This document shows, piece by piece, positions 1 to 9,896 of a stretch of 64,000 bases of DNA. Below the pieces are notes generated by a model that worked only from the letters and a program-made list of their open reading frames with translations, searched no databases and had not been told where the DNA came from. The stretch is taken from positions 186,001 to 250,000 of the forward strand of contig AHHB01000032.1 of NCBI GenBank assembly GCA_000242815.2, given 5' to 3'. Origin of the DNA: Janthinobacterium lividum PAMC 25724. Lineage in GTDB: Bacteria > Pseudomonadota > Gammaproteobacteria > Burkholderiales > Burkholderiaceae_D. Within the stretch, counting starts at the first letter, position 1. The number at the start of each line of letters is the position of its first letter. Made by a program: the position numbers and the translations under genes.

Positions 1-1699
1 GGATGGCTTGCAGTGCCGGCGTCAAGAGCTTCAGTTCCGCCATCAGGCGCGCATTGCCCAGATAATAGGTCTGGCCGGCAATGTCGCCTTGCACGCCGCG
101 TCCATGCAGGGCGGCAAACTGGGTGACGGCCAAGTGGCTGCTGGCGGGCGGACCGGCCTTGACGATGGCCGCGGCCAAAGGGTGGGCGGAATTGGCGTCC
201 AGGCTGGCGGCCAGCAAAAGAATGGCGTCGCGATTGCCGCCCTCCATTGCCACCACGTCCGTGACGGCCGGTTTGCCCATGGTCAAGGTGCCCGTCTTGT
301 CGACGGCGATGGCCTTGATGCGGTAGCCCGTTTCCAGGAATTGTCCGCCTTTGACCAAGATGCCGCGCCGCGCGGCAGCCGTCAGGCCGCTGACCACCGT
401 GACGGGCGTGGAAATGACGAGCGCGCACGGGCAGGCGATCACCAGCATCACCAGCGCCTTATACACCCAGGCCATAAAGGGTGCGCCCAGCAGCAAAGGC
501 GGCAGCACGGCCACCAGGATGGCGAACACGACGACAGCGGGCGTGTAGTAGCGGGCGAAATTGTCGACAAAGCGCTGCGTGGGCGCCTGTTTTCCTTGCG
601 TTTCCTCGATCACCTTGACGATCTTGGCCAGCGTGCTGTTGCCGCTGTTGGCCGTCACGGTGACGTCGAGTAAGCCCCGTTCATTGATGGTGCCCGCATA
701 CACGACGTCGCCTACGGCCTTGTCCACCGGCATGCTTTCACCGGTAATCGGCGCCTGGTTGACGGACGATGCGCCGCTCGCGACTACGCCATCGAGGGCA
801 ATGCGCTCGCCCGGTTTCACGCGCATCAAGGTGCCGATGGCTACCGTGGCCACGCTTACCGGCTGCCAGGCGCCGCTGGCGTCGGCCACCGTCGCCGTGT
901 CGGGCGCCAGCTGCATCAGGCTTTGTACGGCGTTGCGCGCCCGGTTCAGCGACAAGCCTTCGATCAATTCGGCAATGGCGAACAGAAAGATGACCATGGC
1001 CGCTTCCGGCCACTGGCCGATGGCGATGGCGCCGAAAACCGCTAGGCTCATCAGAAAGTTGATGTTCAGCGTGAACGTTTTCAGGGCGATCCAGCCCTTT
1101 TTCAGGGTCGGCCAGCCGCCCGTGGCGATCGATAGCAGGGCCAGGGCGATGACGAGCGGCGAACTGTCTGCCTGCGTGGTCCACGCCAGCGCTTCGGCAG
1201 CGGCAGCGGCCAGGCCGGACACCAGCAGCAAGCCTTTTTGCCTGCCGGACAGGCTGCCTTCGTGCGGGTCGCGCGCAACAACGGCGTCCGCCTGCATGGG
1301 AATCGCCTGCATGCCGATGGCGTGCAGGGCCGCTTCCACCGTGGCCAGCGAGGGCAGGGTGTGGTGCACATCGAGCACGCGGTTCATCAGATTGAAATCG
1401 AGGCCCACCACGCCGGCCATCGTGGCCAGCTTGTTGCGGATCAAGCGTTCTTCCGTAGGGCAATCCATGTTGGCGATGCGGTACTTGGCCGTGTTCGCGC
1501 CGGCGATGGCGGCGCTGGGCAGGGCAGGCGAGGGCGGGGCGGCCGGCGCCGCAGCGCATGCATGCTCGCTGGCACAGCAGCTGGCCGCCTTGTGCGCAGC
1601 GGCCGGGGCGCCTTCGTGCTTGTGCTCATGCTCATGCTCATGCTGATGGTCGTGCTGATGGTCGTGGTCCTGCGCGTGTTTATGGCTATCGTGCGGCAT
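1..1699 (-). CDS. cadA: Cd/Zn/Pb-translocating P1B-type ATPase, 3' end beyond window
   Basis: Heavy-metal exporting P-type ATPase of the inner membrane; about 566 residues are visible and the frame is still open at base 1, so the nucleotide-binding C-terminus is missing. The start at 1699 opens with a His/Asp/Glu-rich stretch (residues 3-30, many H-E-H and H-D-H units), followed by a metal-binding domain with the variant MDCPTEE motif near residue 75, the actuator TGES motif, the CPC transmembrane metal site at 423-425 and the phosphorylated DKTGT aspartate at 467. It is divergent from cadR across a MerR-type operator, so it is probably induced by Cd, Pb or Zn. Which metal dominates cannot be told from sequence. 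The listed reading frame on 738-1559 is an out-of-frame shadow. Confidence 0.93.
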   Translation of the reverse strand, partial: MPHDSHKHAQDHDHQHDHQHEHEHEHKHEGAPAAAHKAASCCASEHACAAAPAAPPSPALPSAAIAGANTAKYRIANMDCPTEERLIRNKLATMAGVVGLDFNLMNRVLDVHHTLPSLATVEAALHAIGMQAIPMQADAVVARDPHEGSLSGRQKGLLLVSGLAAAAAEALAWTTQADSSPLVIALALLSIATGGWPTLKKGWIALKTFTLNINFLMSLAVFGAIAIGQWPEAAMVIFLFAIAELIEGLSLNRARNAVQSLMQLAPDTATVADASGAWQPVSVATVAIGTLMRVKPGERIALDGVVASGASSVNQAPITGESMPVDKAVGDVVYAGTINERGLLDVTVTANSGNSTLAKIVKVIEETQGKQAPTQRFVDNFARYYTPAVVVFAILVAVLPPLLLGAPFMAWVYKALVMLVIACPCALVISTPVTVVSGLTAAARRGILVKGGQFLETGYRIKAIAVDKTGTLTMGKPAVTDVVAMEGGNRDAILLLAASLDANSAHPLAAAIVKAGPPASSHLAVTQFAALHGRGVQGDIAGQTYYLGNARLMAELKLLTPALQAI

Positions 1700-1730
1700 C
1701 GCATTATCTTTCAGGATTCGTGTATGCTTT

Positions 1731-1763
1731 CATTAGAAACCCTGTAGCCGCTACAGGGTCAAG
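1731..1763. promoter_or_regulatory. CadR (MerR-type) operator within the cadA promoter
   Basis: A perfect inverted repeat with 9-bp arms ACCCTGTAG and CTACAGGGT (1739-1747 and 1751-1759) separated by 3 bp. On the minus strand it lies between a TTGACC -35 (1762-1757) and a TCTAAT-like -10 with a 19-bp spacer. Overlong 19-20 bp spacers that need DNA untwisting by the regulator are the hallmark of MerR-family promoters; this one drives cadA. Confidence 0.8.
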
Positions 1764-1797
1764 CGAAATTTGCACGAAAGACTGAAAAGGGGATGCC

Positions 1798-2229
1798 ATG
1801 CGTATCGGGGAACTGGCCAAACGGACAGATTGTGACGTGGAAACCGTGCGTTACTATGAAAAGGCGGGCTTGCTGCAGGAACCGGGACGCAACAGCGCCG
1901 GCTACCGCGAATACCGCGAAGAACACCGGGAACGGCTGCAATTCATCCGTCATTGCCGTTCGCTGCAGATCGGCTTGACCGATATCCGCGCCTTGCTGGA
2001 GTTTAAGAACAATCCTGCCGAAGGCTGCCAGAGCGTCAATGAATTGCTCGATCATCACATTCTGCGCATCGCCGAGCAGATGGCCAATTTGCACACCTTG
2101 CAGCAGCAATTAGTGACCCTGCGCCACCAGTGCGACCAGCCGCAGCCGTCACAAGACTGCGCCATACTGCAAAACCTGTCCGGGGCGGCCAGCGGCCACG
2201 ACTGCGCCTGCCATACCGAACTCCATTGA
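1798..2229 (+). CDS. cadR: Cd(II)/Pb(II)-responsive MerR-family regulator
   Basis: 143-residue cytoplasmic activator/repressor. N-terminal MerR helix-turn-helix (RIGELAKRTDCDVETVRYYE, residues 2-21), a long dimerisation helix at about 80-110, and metal-ligand cysteines at 77, 112 and 121 in the spacing seen in CadR/PbrR proteins, plus a C-terminal HDCACH tail resembling the second metal site of CadR. Divergent from cadA across the operator at 1739-1759, which it presumably distorts to switch on cadA. The terminal motif favours CadR over ZntR or MerR. Confidence 0.92.
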   Translation: MRIGELAKRTDCDVETVRYYEKAGLLQEPGRNSAGYREYREEHRERLQFIRHCRSLQIGLTDIRALLEFKNNPAEGCQSVNELLDHHILRIAEQMANLHTLQQQLVTLRHQCDQPQPSQDCAILQNLSGAASGHDCACHTELH

Positions 2230-2379
2230 TCGTTGTGATGCATGCAAACACTGTGACCTGGCAGCGCTATAGCGGCCAAGGTCCCGCGGGAACGCTGCTG
2301 CAGGAAGAGGACGACCCGGCGCTGGCCGCGGCAGGCAAGCCATGCCCGACTGCGCGCTAGCGGCCATGCAGATCCAGCG

Positions 2380-3930
2380 CTAAGGCGCCGGCAGCGGCGC
2401 ACTGCCTTCGCCCAGGCGGAAGGCGCCGACTACCCTCAGCAAGTCGTGCGCCTGGTCTTGCAGATTTTGCGCGGCGGCGGCCGATTCCTCGACCAGGGCG
2501 GCGTTGCGCTGGGTCAATCCGTCCATTTCCGTGATGGCATTGTTGACTTCCTCGATGCCCTTGCTCTGGCGCTGGCTGGCCGCCGTGATGTCGTTCATGA
2601 TGTCCGTTACCTGCTGGACGGAGGCGACGATGTCGCCCATGGTGCGCCCGGCGCTGTCGGCAAGTTCGCTACCTGTTTCTATCCTGCCAACGGAATCCTC
2701 GATCAACTGCTTGATTTCGCGCGCCGCCGTGGCCGAGCGCTGCGCCAGGCTGCGCACTTCGGTGGCGACAACGGCAAAGCCGCGCCCCTGTTCGCCCGCG
2801 CGCGCCGCTTCCACGGCCGCGTTCAAGGCCAGGATGTTGGTCTGGAAGGCAATGCCGTCGATGACGCCGATGATATCGACGATGCGCCCGGAGCTGGCCT
2901 TGATCGCGCCCATCGTCTCGACTACCTGGCCCACCACACGGCCCCCCTCGAGCGCCACGTTCGAGGTTGACAGCACCATCTGGTTGGCCTGGTGCGCATG
3001 ACTGGCGTTTTCGCGCACGGTATCGGTCAAGGCATGCATCGACGTTGCCGTTTCCTGCAAGGAATGGGCTTGCGACTCCGTGCGGGCCGACAAGTCCGCA
3101 TTGCCCAGCGCAATTTCACTCGCTTCCACCGTGATGGTCGAGCCCGCCTGACGGATCTCGCCCAATAAAGTGTTCCAGTTTTTCAGCACCGTGGCCAACG
3201 CCCGCAGCAGATTGCCTACCTCGTCGTTGCCCCGAACATCGAGACGCATGGTCAGGTCGCCGGCGGCCAGGCTTTCGGCGGCGCGGCAGGCCGCGTCGAT
3301 GGGGCCCACCACAGAGCGCGCCACCCAGGCAGCGATCAGGGCCAGCAGGGCAAAGCCGAGCGCCATGCAGCCGAGCGACAGCCAAGCGGCGCGCTGGCCT
3401 GCGTTTTTTGTCTCCAGCAGCGCATCGGCAGTGTGGCGGTCCAGGTTGAGCATCACCTGACGTAGCTGGCCACGCACTTGCTGGTAGTGCGTGGCGGCAT
3501 TTTGCATTGCGGCCACGCCCGTATTCGGGTCCATCGAAGCCATGTCCAGCGCCTGCGCCACGCTGGCACGGTAGCGCTCGATGCCGGGCAGGGCCTGGGC
3601 CGCTTCCGTCGCGGCGCCCGAAAATGTCTTCAGTTGCGTCAAGCCTTGCACGATGGCGTTCAACTGGCCATCCGTTTGCGTGCCGAATTGCTTGAATTGC
3701 TCCTCCGACAGGCTGGCGGCGATGGCGATCTTCGCATACACATCGGCATGCACTTGGCCCAGGGCAATCGCTTGATGATTGGCCAGCCGCTCGGCCGTCA
3801 GGGTGACGTCTTTCAGTTCGCGCATGCGCTGCTCGTTCTGCTGCATGGCGAAATACGACAAGGCCCCCATGGCCAGCAGGCAAGCCAGCGCGACCAGCGG
3901 GACGATCAACATCTTCTGTGCGATTTTCAC
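2380..3930 (-). CDS. Methyl-accepting chemotaxis protein
   Basis: 516-residue inner-membrane chemoreceptor starting at GTG 3930 after an AGGGAC ribosome site. Domains: TM1 about 8-28, four-helix-bundle-type periplasmic sensor about 30-183, TM2 about 184-206, HAMP about 207-260, then the cytoplasmic signalling hairpin with the conserved tip around [19 protein letters not shown]. No C-terminal CheR/CheB tether pentapeptide (it ends PLPAP). It would signal through CheA/CheW. The ligand is unknown. The next gene downstream on the same strand lies 66 bp upstream of this start and encodes a secreted cache protein, so the two may share a sensory role. Confidence 0.93.
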   Translation of the reverse strand: MKIAQKMLIVPLVALACLLAMGALSYFAMQQNEQRMRELKDVTLTAERLANHQAIALGQVHADVYAKIAIAASLSEEQFKQFGTQTDGQLNAIVQGLTQLKTFSGAATEAAQALPGIERYRASVAQALDMASMDPNTGVAAMQNAATHYQQVRGQLRQVMLNLDRHTADALLETKNAGQRAAWLSLGCMALGFALLALIAAWVARSVVGPIDAACRAAESLAAGDLTMRLDVRGNDEVGNLLRALATVLKNWNTLLGEIRQAGSTITVEASEIALGNADLSARTESQAHSLQETATSMHALTDTVRENASHAHQANQMVLSTSNVALEGGRVVGQVVETMGAIKASSGRIVDIIGVIDGIAFQTNILALNAAVEAARAGEQGRGFAVVATEVRSLAQRSATAAREIKQLIEDSVGRIETGSELADSAGRTMGDIVASVQQVTDIMNDITAASQRQSKGIEEVNNAITEMDGLTQRNAALVEESAAAAQNLQDQAHDLLRVVGAFRLGEGSAPLPAP

Positions 3931-3996
3931 ATGAGGTCCCTATCGTTGAGAAATCGGTGTGCCATCGCGGCGATGGCGGCGATGGCGGCCCGCCCG

Positions 3997-4464
3997 CTAC
4001 ATGTAAATGCCGCCGCAGACGACGGTCTCGGCCAGCTTTTCGCAATACATGATCTTCGGCTCGATCTTCTTGTTTTCCGGATTCGTGAATTTGTATTCCT
4101 GCCAGAACGTACCCTTGCTCCTGGCCAGCTCGACGCGTTCCTTGACGAAGGCCTTGCCATCGATATCCTTCAGTTCGATCAAGTTCTTACCCACCATTTT
4201 CGGGTTGGCGCCATGCGCGGCGACCGTGCCGTCGAGTTTATAGACGACCAAGTACAGATCTTGCTTGATGAAATCGGGCGCTTTTGCCGTGATATCGGCA
4301 TACGTCTTCGCTTCGCCGGCGCTCTTTATTTGGGCTACGCCTTTCTTGACCATGGCTTCGGCATCGGCGCGTGTCGCGCCGCCTTCGGCAGCAGCGGCCA
4401 CCAACGGTAAGGCGCAGGCGGCAACGATGAACGACAGGCAAACGGCGGGGGCAAACTTGGGCAT
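3997..4464 (-). CDS. Secreted single-cache-domain protein
   Basis: 155 residues from ATG 4464, chosen because GAAGGAGA precedes it and a signal peptide follows (residues 1-24, cleaved after AAAA). The mature part (DADAMVKKGVAQIK to the C-terminus, with YLVVYKLDGTVAAHG and MVGKNLIELKDIDGKAFVKE) matches the sCache_2-type small-ligand domain usually found as the extracellular part of chemoreceptors, here as a free periplasmic protein. It precedes the chemoreceptor gene by 66 bp on the same strand. I infer a role as a periplasmic ligand-binding partner. Confidence 0.8.
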   Translation of the reverse strand: MPKFAPAVCLSFIVAACALPLVAAAAEGGATRADAEAMVKKGVAQIKSAGEAKTYADITAKAPDFIKQDLYLVVYKLDGTVAAHGANPKMVGKNLIELKDIDGKAFVKERVELARSKGTFWQEYKFTNPENKKIEPKIMYCEKLAETVVCGGIYM

Positions 4465-4770
4465 GAAAATCTCCTTCACATTGCGGCAGGGGAAAGCCGG
4501 CGCGAAACCGGTGCTGGGGGCGGCGCCACTCGGCGTGCCGACGTTGCATGGTAGCGCGATGCTGGCAAACATGCATTGGTGCAACATATATTTTTTCAGG
4601 CGGGCGTTTTTGCAACGGCGCGTGCACCTGGCAAAAACCGAGGTTTCATAGGAGAAAGTGGGTTGCCGACTATCGCGATGCTAGTGTGGTATCCGCATCG
4701 CGCCAGCAGTTGGCCACGCGCATCCGCTGATGTGGCGATGCCCGTATGAGCAGCGCCTCGAGATCGGTGA

Positions 4771-5193
4771 TTACAGGGGGGCGAGGCGCGCAGCACCGCG
4801 GCATGCCAGGCGAGAGCGGACTCGTTCCAAAAGTCGGTCGTGAAAAGGCAGGACAATCACGTTGCAGATCGGCTCGACTACTGCCAGCAAGCCGCCGAAG
4901 GCCATGGAACCCGTGGCCCAGTACATGACGCTGAAAGCGACGCCCATATGCAGGGCCGTCTGGCTAAGCTTTTCGCCGGCCAGGGCGACAAAGCCCCGGC
5001 GGCTGGCGGCGTAGCGGCGGCGTATTGCGTGCCAGGCTTTTTCATGCCACGGCAGCAGGGCAACGTTGATGATCGGTTCGATGAGTGCGGCCAAGCCACC
5101 GAGCGCCAGTGATCCCGTCAGCAGATAGGCTAGGCTGAAGGCGATCGACATGTGCGTGCTGACCTGGCTGAATGTTTTGATGGCGGTGAACAA
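4771..5193 (-). CDS. Tandem DUF2061 membrane protein
   Basis: 140 residues containing two copies of the DUF2061 pattern (residues about 6-62 and 75-135): each has HMxxAFxxxYxxTGSxxxGGLxAxxEPxxNV followed by an HE/HD motif, with two hydrophobic spans per copy. Inner-membrane protein of unknown function. A Fur-like box lies 44-62 bp upstream, so the gene is probably repressed by iron. Monocistronic by position. Confidence 0.8.
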   Translation of the reverse strand: MFTAIKTFSQVSTHMSIAFSLAYLLTGSLALGGLAALIEPIINVALLPWHEKAWHAIRRRYAASRRGFVALAGEKLSQTALHMGVAFSVMYWATGSMAFGGLLAVVEPICNVIVLPFHDRLLERVRSRLACRGAARLAPL

Positions 5194-5236
5194 GGGATGC
5201 TCCTTTTTGTTGAATATGCTTACTCCTGACTTGAAT

Positions 5237-5255
5237 AGTAACGATTCTCATTTGC
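5237..5255 (-). promoter_or_regulatory. Fur box upstream of the DUF2061 gene
   Basis: On the minus strand the 19 bp read GCAAATGAGAATCGTTACT, 13 of 19 matches to the classical GATAATGATAATCATTATC box including the ATGAGAATC core. It lies 44 bp upstream of the start at 5193, where a promoter would be expected. Confidence 0.65.
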
Positions 5256-5611
5256 AAAAGGAAGAAAAATAATCCAACCGGACTCATAGCTTGCATCTAT
5301 GACTTCGTACTTATTGGCGGAAGGCGTAGCGTTGTCCATGCTGGCGGCGGCACAATTACCGTCAAACTTGAGTGGATCGAAGAGTTTGAACCCAGGCGCG
5401 CCGTTCGCTCGCTTGTGCGTGCAAGAAGCGCCGAGGGAAGGTATGCAAGGTAGGCCGGTACAAGACGTCTCAAAAAGACAATACTGGTCGAATTTCTGTT
5501 ACATTAAGGTGGGCCAGAGGACATAGCGAAGGGCCTCCCTTCCAGCCGATTCCCGCCAAGCTGCATTTGGCGCTGGCGGGCATGGGGAAAGCTGAGACTA
5601 AGGAAAATTAT
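5256..5611. other. Intergenic region without a supported gene
   Basis: About 350 bp between the Fur box and the histidine kinase. The reading frame at 5299-5526 has no ribosome site and ordinary composition, so I do not call it. An A/T-rich stretch around 5470-5515 may hold the kinase promoter, but I see no convincing -35/-10 pair. Confidence 0.5.
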
Positions 5612-8600
5612 ATGACGCGTTTTCCCTTTCCAAGCAACGAAGTGGAACGCCTCGATTCACTTGATAAACTGCAGATTCTTGACACTGAATCAGAGAAAGA
5701 ATTTGACAGTCTGGTGCGTGTAGCGTCCTTGGTTTGCGAAGTACCGATAGCGTTGATTAGCCTCGTTGCGCATGACCGTCAGTGGTTTAAGGCAAATATC
5801 GGGCTGCCAGGCGTGTTCGAAACTGAGCGGAAACTGGCATTTTGCGCACACACGATTGTTCAGGACGACCTGTTCGAAGTTGAAGACGCCCTGCAAGATC
5901 CTCGGTTCCGCGATAGTGATTTAGTGCTCAAGGAACCCTATATTCGGTTTTATGCCGGTGCTTCGCTCACGCTGTCTGATGGCGCCAACGTTGGTACTAT
6001 CTGCGTCATCGACCGCCGCACGCGCAAGCTCGACGATCGCCAACGCGAAGTGCTGCGGCACTTGGCACACGCGGCCGTCAAGCTGCTTGAGGGGCGCCGT
6101 GCCCTGATCGAGGAGAGACGGATCACCGCGTTTTCCCATGCGACCGTATCTGCCCTTGACGACACCATGTCGCGTCTTAAATCGAATGAGCTTTTGCTCA
6201 ACCGCACGGGCGAGGTTGCCGGTGTCGGAGGATGGAAGGTCGATTTGACGAGCCAACACATCGAGTGGTCCAAGGAAACTTGCCGTATTCATGGCGTGGC
6301 GCCAGATTTTGTGCCAGATCTTGCTCAAGCAATCGCATTTTATGCGCCGGAAGCCCGAGATCTGATTCAGACAGCGGTGGAAACTGCCATGGCAACCGGA
6401 GCGCCTTGGGATGTGGAAGCGCCTTTCCTGCGCGCCGACGGCGCGCGTATCTGGGTGCGTTCAGTCGGTGAAGCCGAATTTGAAGCCGGCAAACCGGTAC
6501 GATTGTTTGGCGCCTTGCAAGACATAACGAAGCAGCGCATGCTCGTCGATGCCATGCAGTCCGAAAACAAGCAACGGCGTATTGCCCAAGAGGCACTCGA
6601 GCAGGCCCAGGCAGATCTACAAACAATTCTCGACCATACGCCAGCGTTGGTGGTGTACTGGGATCGCGATCTGCGTAACCGATTCGCCAACCGAGCCAGC
6701 GTGGAATGGTTTGGACTGTCGCCAGAGGAAATGCGCGATCGGCATTTATCGCAGGTCCTTGGACCGATGGCTTTTGCTGACATGGCCCCCCGTCTTAATT
6801 CCGTCCTGTCAGGCAATAGCGAACTGTTCGAGGACACGATCACCCTGGCATCGGGAGAGCGGCGCCAGGCCATGTTTTCTTATACACCCGACACCAAGGC
6901 TGGCCGGATTGATGGCATATACGGTGTTATCAGTGATGTCACTCAAATCAAGCGGGCCGAAGCCGGGCAAGCTCATGCTTTAAGCAAGCTGCAAGGCGTT
7001 TTGAATGCAGCGCGCGACTTTTCGATCATTCAGACCAACGTTGACGGTATCATCGAACTTTTCAGCCCCGGCGCCGAACGTTTGCTCGGCTACGCTGCTG
7101 CCGACATGGTGGGACTGTTCACGCCAGCCATCCTGCACCTGGAAGACGAGCTGCTGACGCGCGGCGCGGCCTTAACGCTTGAGTACGACAGGCAGATATC
7201 GGGCTTCGAGGTATTAATTGCCGAAGCGCGAGATGGAATTTCCGTGTCGCACGATTGGACCTATGTGCGTAAAGATGGCATGCATCTGCCCGTCAATCTG
7301 ACTGTCACCGCAATACGCAATGCGGATGGCCAGATCGACGGCTATCTTGGCATTGCCAAAGACATCAGCGTTGAGCGAGATATCCGCAGCGTGCTGGCCA
7401 ATGCACGCGATCAGGCGGAACAAGCTAGCCTGGCCAAGAGCCAATTTCTGGCCAATATGAGCCACGAAATTCGTACTCCCATGAATGCAGTGCTGGGAAT
7501 GCTCGATTTGCTGCGATACACGCAACTGTCGGCACTCCAGCGCGAGTATGCCGATAAGTCACGCTCGGCTGCCAGTTCGCTACTGGGCTTGCTGAACGAT
7601 ATCCTCGATTTTTCACAGGTAGAAGCGAACCGGATAGAGCTCGAAACCGCCGCCTTTTCCGTTGAGGCGCTATTGCGCGATTTGTCAACCATCCTTTCCT
7701 CGCTGATTGGCGACAAAGACGTCGAGGTGCTGTTCTCGGTCGATCCGGCGCTGCCGCCATGGTTGATGGGCGATGTGACGCGCTTGCGCCAAGTGTTGAT
7801 CAATTTGGCCAGCAATGCGCTTAAATTCACCGAGCAGGGGGAGGTAAGTATCGTCATTTCCCAGCTGCGGCGCGGCGAGCATGGGAGTGACATCAGGTTT
7901 GAAGTAAATGATACGGGAATCGGCATCGCTGCTGATAATATGGACCACATCTTCGAGGGATTTACGCAAGCCGAGGCCTCGACTGTGCGTCGCTTTGGCG
8001 GAACCGGATTGGGTCTCACGATCAGCCAGCGCCTGGTCTGCCTGATGGGCGGCAAGCTGCAGGTTGAAAGTACCGTTGGCGTCGGAAGTTGCTTTCACTT
8101 TCAGGTGACTCTTGCAGTGCCTGCCATAGCGCCGCTGTCGTTGCCTGAAAATACAGTTGCACCAACCCGCCTGCGCGTGCTGATTGTGGACGATAGCCCA
8201 TCGGCACGCACGATGCTAAGCGCCATCATTACTTCTTTCGGCTGGACAGCCGTGACGGCGGGCAACGCCAGCGAAGCGTTGACGACACTCGACGAGAGCG
8301 CGAGGGCAAAACTGGCGTTCGATGCCGTCTTGATTGACTGGCGCATGCCTGGGATGGATGGCTGGGAGTTGGCAGCCCGGATCCGCTCGCACTCCAGCGC
8401 TGCACCGATGGTATTGATGGTGACTGCTCACGGGCGCGATGCGCTGGCCGAGCGCCTGGAATCAGAACGTGGAATGTTAAACGGTTTTCTGACCAAGCCT
8501 GTGACGCCCTGCATGCTGCGCGAAGCGATCGTCGCGGCGCAAGCAGGACATGTCATGACAACCGAAGCGCAGGCGCCCCCGCTGCGTTTGCAGCGCCTAT

Positions 8601-9640
8601 CTGGCCTGCACGTGCTCGTCATCGATGACAATGCGATGAATCTGCAAGTGGCGCGCGAACTGCTCCTGCACGAAGGCGCTGAAGTCAGCGTCGCCAACGG
8701 TGGAGCGCTCGGCTTGTCGATGGCGCTTGAGGCCGAGCCTGTCTTTGATGCCGTGCTGCTCGACATTCAGATGCCGGAAATGGACGGCTATGCCTGTGCC
8801 ATGCGCATGCGTTCGAGCATGCGACTGCGCAGCACACCAATCATTGCCATGACTGCCAACGTGATGGCGCGGGAACGCGACGCCTGCATGGCTGCCGGCA
8901 TGGACGCGCATATGGGAAAGCCGATTGATATTGATATGATGGTCGACCTTTTGCAGACCCACTGCCAAGCCAGTCTTGCGCAGGGGGCTGTCTCGGAAAC
9001 AAAGGACTCGACGCCACCAGCGCCAGAACCATTGCCTGGTTTCGACCAGCCGTCATTCATCGACCTCCCTGCGGCTCTTTCCCGGCTCGGGGGCAACCGT
9101 ACGCTGTTTCTCAGCCTGGCGGTGACATTTTCCACCGAGGCGAAGGCCTTTATCGCCGCTTTGAGCGAACAGTTGCCATCGCCGGATATACGCTCGGCTG
9201 CTGACCTTTTACACACATTTAAAAGCGCCGCCGGCATTGTCGGCGCCGCACCGTTGCAGTCGTACTGCGCCGCTTTGGAACAGCAACTACGTCACAATAT
9301 CCACCCCTCTGACGTTAACCGAGTGCTGGCCGAAATGGGTAGATTGGTACACGCCAGCATCGCAGAACTTGCCAACGTGACAGCCAAGCTAGCAGACGCG
9401 CTGCGGGCAGAGGGCACGACAACATCAGTAGCATCGCCGGTATCGCTGCCGATGCGCGATCTGCTCGATGAGTTGGCATTATTGCTGAAGGGGTCGAACA
9501 TGCGTGCGCTCGCCGTCATGGAGCGCATTGAGCTCATGCATGGCGGAGCACATCTGGCCGAGCTGTCTGCCAGTGTCGCGCGCTTGGATTTCCCCGCTGC
9601 GCGCCGTCATTGCGAGCAATTACGTGCGCAGTTTTCATGA
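5612..9640 (+). CDS. Hybrid sensor histidine kinase: GAF-PAS3-HisKA-HATPase-REC2-HPt
   Basis: 1342 residues; the start at 5612 is preceded by AAGGA with 7-nt spacing, 45 nt inside a longer open frame. Order: GAF (about 10-165), three PAS domains (about 190-310, 335-450, 470-600), HisKA with phosphoaccepting His618 in SHEIRTP, HATPase with NLASNALKF, DTGIGIA and GGTGLGL boxes, two receiver domains (Asp909 in LIDWRMPG, Asp1051 in LLDIQMPE) and a C-terminal HPt with His1201 in LLHTFKSAAG. No transmembrane segment, so a cytosolic sensor, perhaps of redox or a small ligand. It contains a full internal phosphorelay but no output-domain response regulator is adjacent, so its target is elsewhere. Confidence 0.93.
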   Translation: MTRFPFPSNEVERLDSLDKLQILDTESEKEFDSLVRVASLVCEVPIALISLVAHDRQWFKANIGLPGVFETERKLAFCAHTIVQDDLFEVEDALQDPRFRDSDLVLKEPYIRFYAGASLTLSDGANVGTICVIDRRTRKLDDRQREVLRHLAHAAVKLLEGRRALIEERRITAFSHATVSALDDTMSRLKSNELLLNRTGEVAGVGGWKVDLTSQHIEWSKETCRIHGVAPDFVPDLAQAIAFYAPEARDLIQTAVETAMATGAPWDVEAPFLRADGARIWVRSVGEAEFEAGKPVRLFGALQDITKQRMLVDAMQSENKQRRIAQEALEQAQADLQTILDHTPALVVYWDRDLRNRFANRASVEWFGLSPEEMRDRHLSQVLGPMAFADMAPRLNSVLSGNSELFEDTITLASGERRQAMFSYTPDTKAGRIDGIYGVISDVTQIKRAEAGQAHALSKLQGVLNAARDFSIIQTNVDGIIELFSPGAERLLGYAAADMVGLFTPAILHLEDELLTRGAALTLEYDRQISGFEVLIAEARDGISVSHDWTYVRKDGMHLPVNLTVTAIRNADGQIDGYLGIAKDISVERDIRSVLANARDQAEQASLAKSQFLANMSHEIRTPMNAVLGMLDLLRYTQLSALQREYADKSRSAASSLLGLLNDILDFSQVEANRIELETAAFSVEALLRDLSTILSSLIGDKDVEVLFSVDPALPPWLMGDVTRLRQVLINLASNALKFTEQGEVSIVISQLRRGEHGSDIRFEVNDTGIGIAADNMDHIFEGFTQAEASTVRRFGGTGLGLTISQRLVCLMGGKLQVESTVGVGSCFHFQVTLAVPAIAPLSLPENTVAPTRLRVLIVDDSPSARTMLSAIITSFGWTAVTAGNASEALTTLDESARAKLAFDAVLIDWRMPGMDGWELAARIRSHSSAAPMVLMVTAHGRDALAERLESERGMLNGFLTKPVTPCMLREAIVAAQAGHVMTTEAQAPPLRLQRLSGLHVLVIDDNAMNLQVARELLLHEGAEVSVANGGALGLSMALEAEPVFDAVLLDIQMPEMDGYACAMRMRSSMRLRSTPIIAMTANVMARERDACMAAGMDAHMGKPIDIDMMVDLLQTHCQASLAQGAVSETKDSTPPAPEPLPGFDQPSFIDLPAALSRLGGNRTLFLSLAVTFSTEAKAFIAALSEQLPSPDIRSAADLLHTFKSAAGIVGAAPLQSYCAALEQQLRHNIHPSDVNRVLAEMGRLVHASIAELANVTAKLADALRAEGTTTSVASPVSLPMRDLLDELALLLKGSNMRALAVMERIELMHGGAHLAELSASVARLDFPAARRHCEQLRAQFS

Positions 9641-9825
9641 GTCATGTCAGTACTGCACCGGGCAGGCAATGTTGAGTGAAACGCAACGCGTTCGGCGCAA
9701 CGGCTCGCCGTTGGCAGCGGATACACAACTATATTTGGCAAAGGCGGCAGGGCGTGGACGTGTCAGTTCGGAATCTCCACATTAAAACGCATTGAACTAA
9801 AAGCAAGTTTGGCTTGTCTACCGAT

Positions 9826-9857
9826 CAGGCCGCTGGCGTCGAAGGCCTGGCTTTTTT
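9826..9857 (+). terminator. Rho-independent terminator
   Basis: Stem CAGGCC (9826-9831) with GGCCTG (9844-9849), 12-nt loop, followed by six T at 9852-9857. Lies 186 bp after the kinase stop, so it may end that transcript. Confidence 0.5.
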
Positions 9858-9896
9858 ATTATCAATGCGCATCTATGACAAAGTATCTATGACAAA

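Noticed and set aside
738-1559. 273-codon minus-strand frame
   Set aside because: Out-of-frame shadow of cadA, whose own frame is open to the window end and carries all P-type ATPase motifs.
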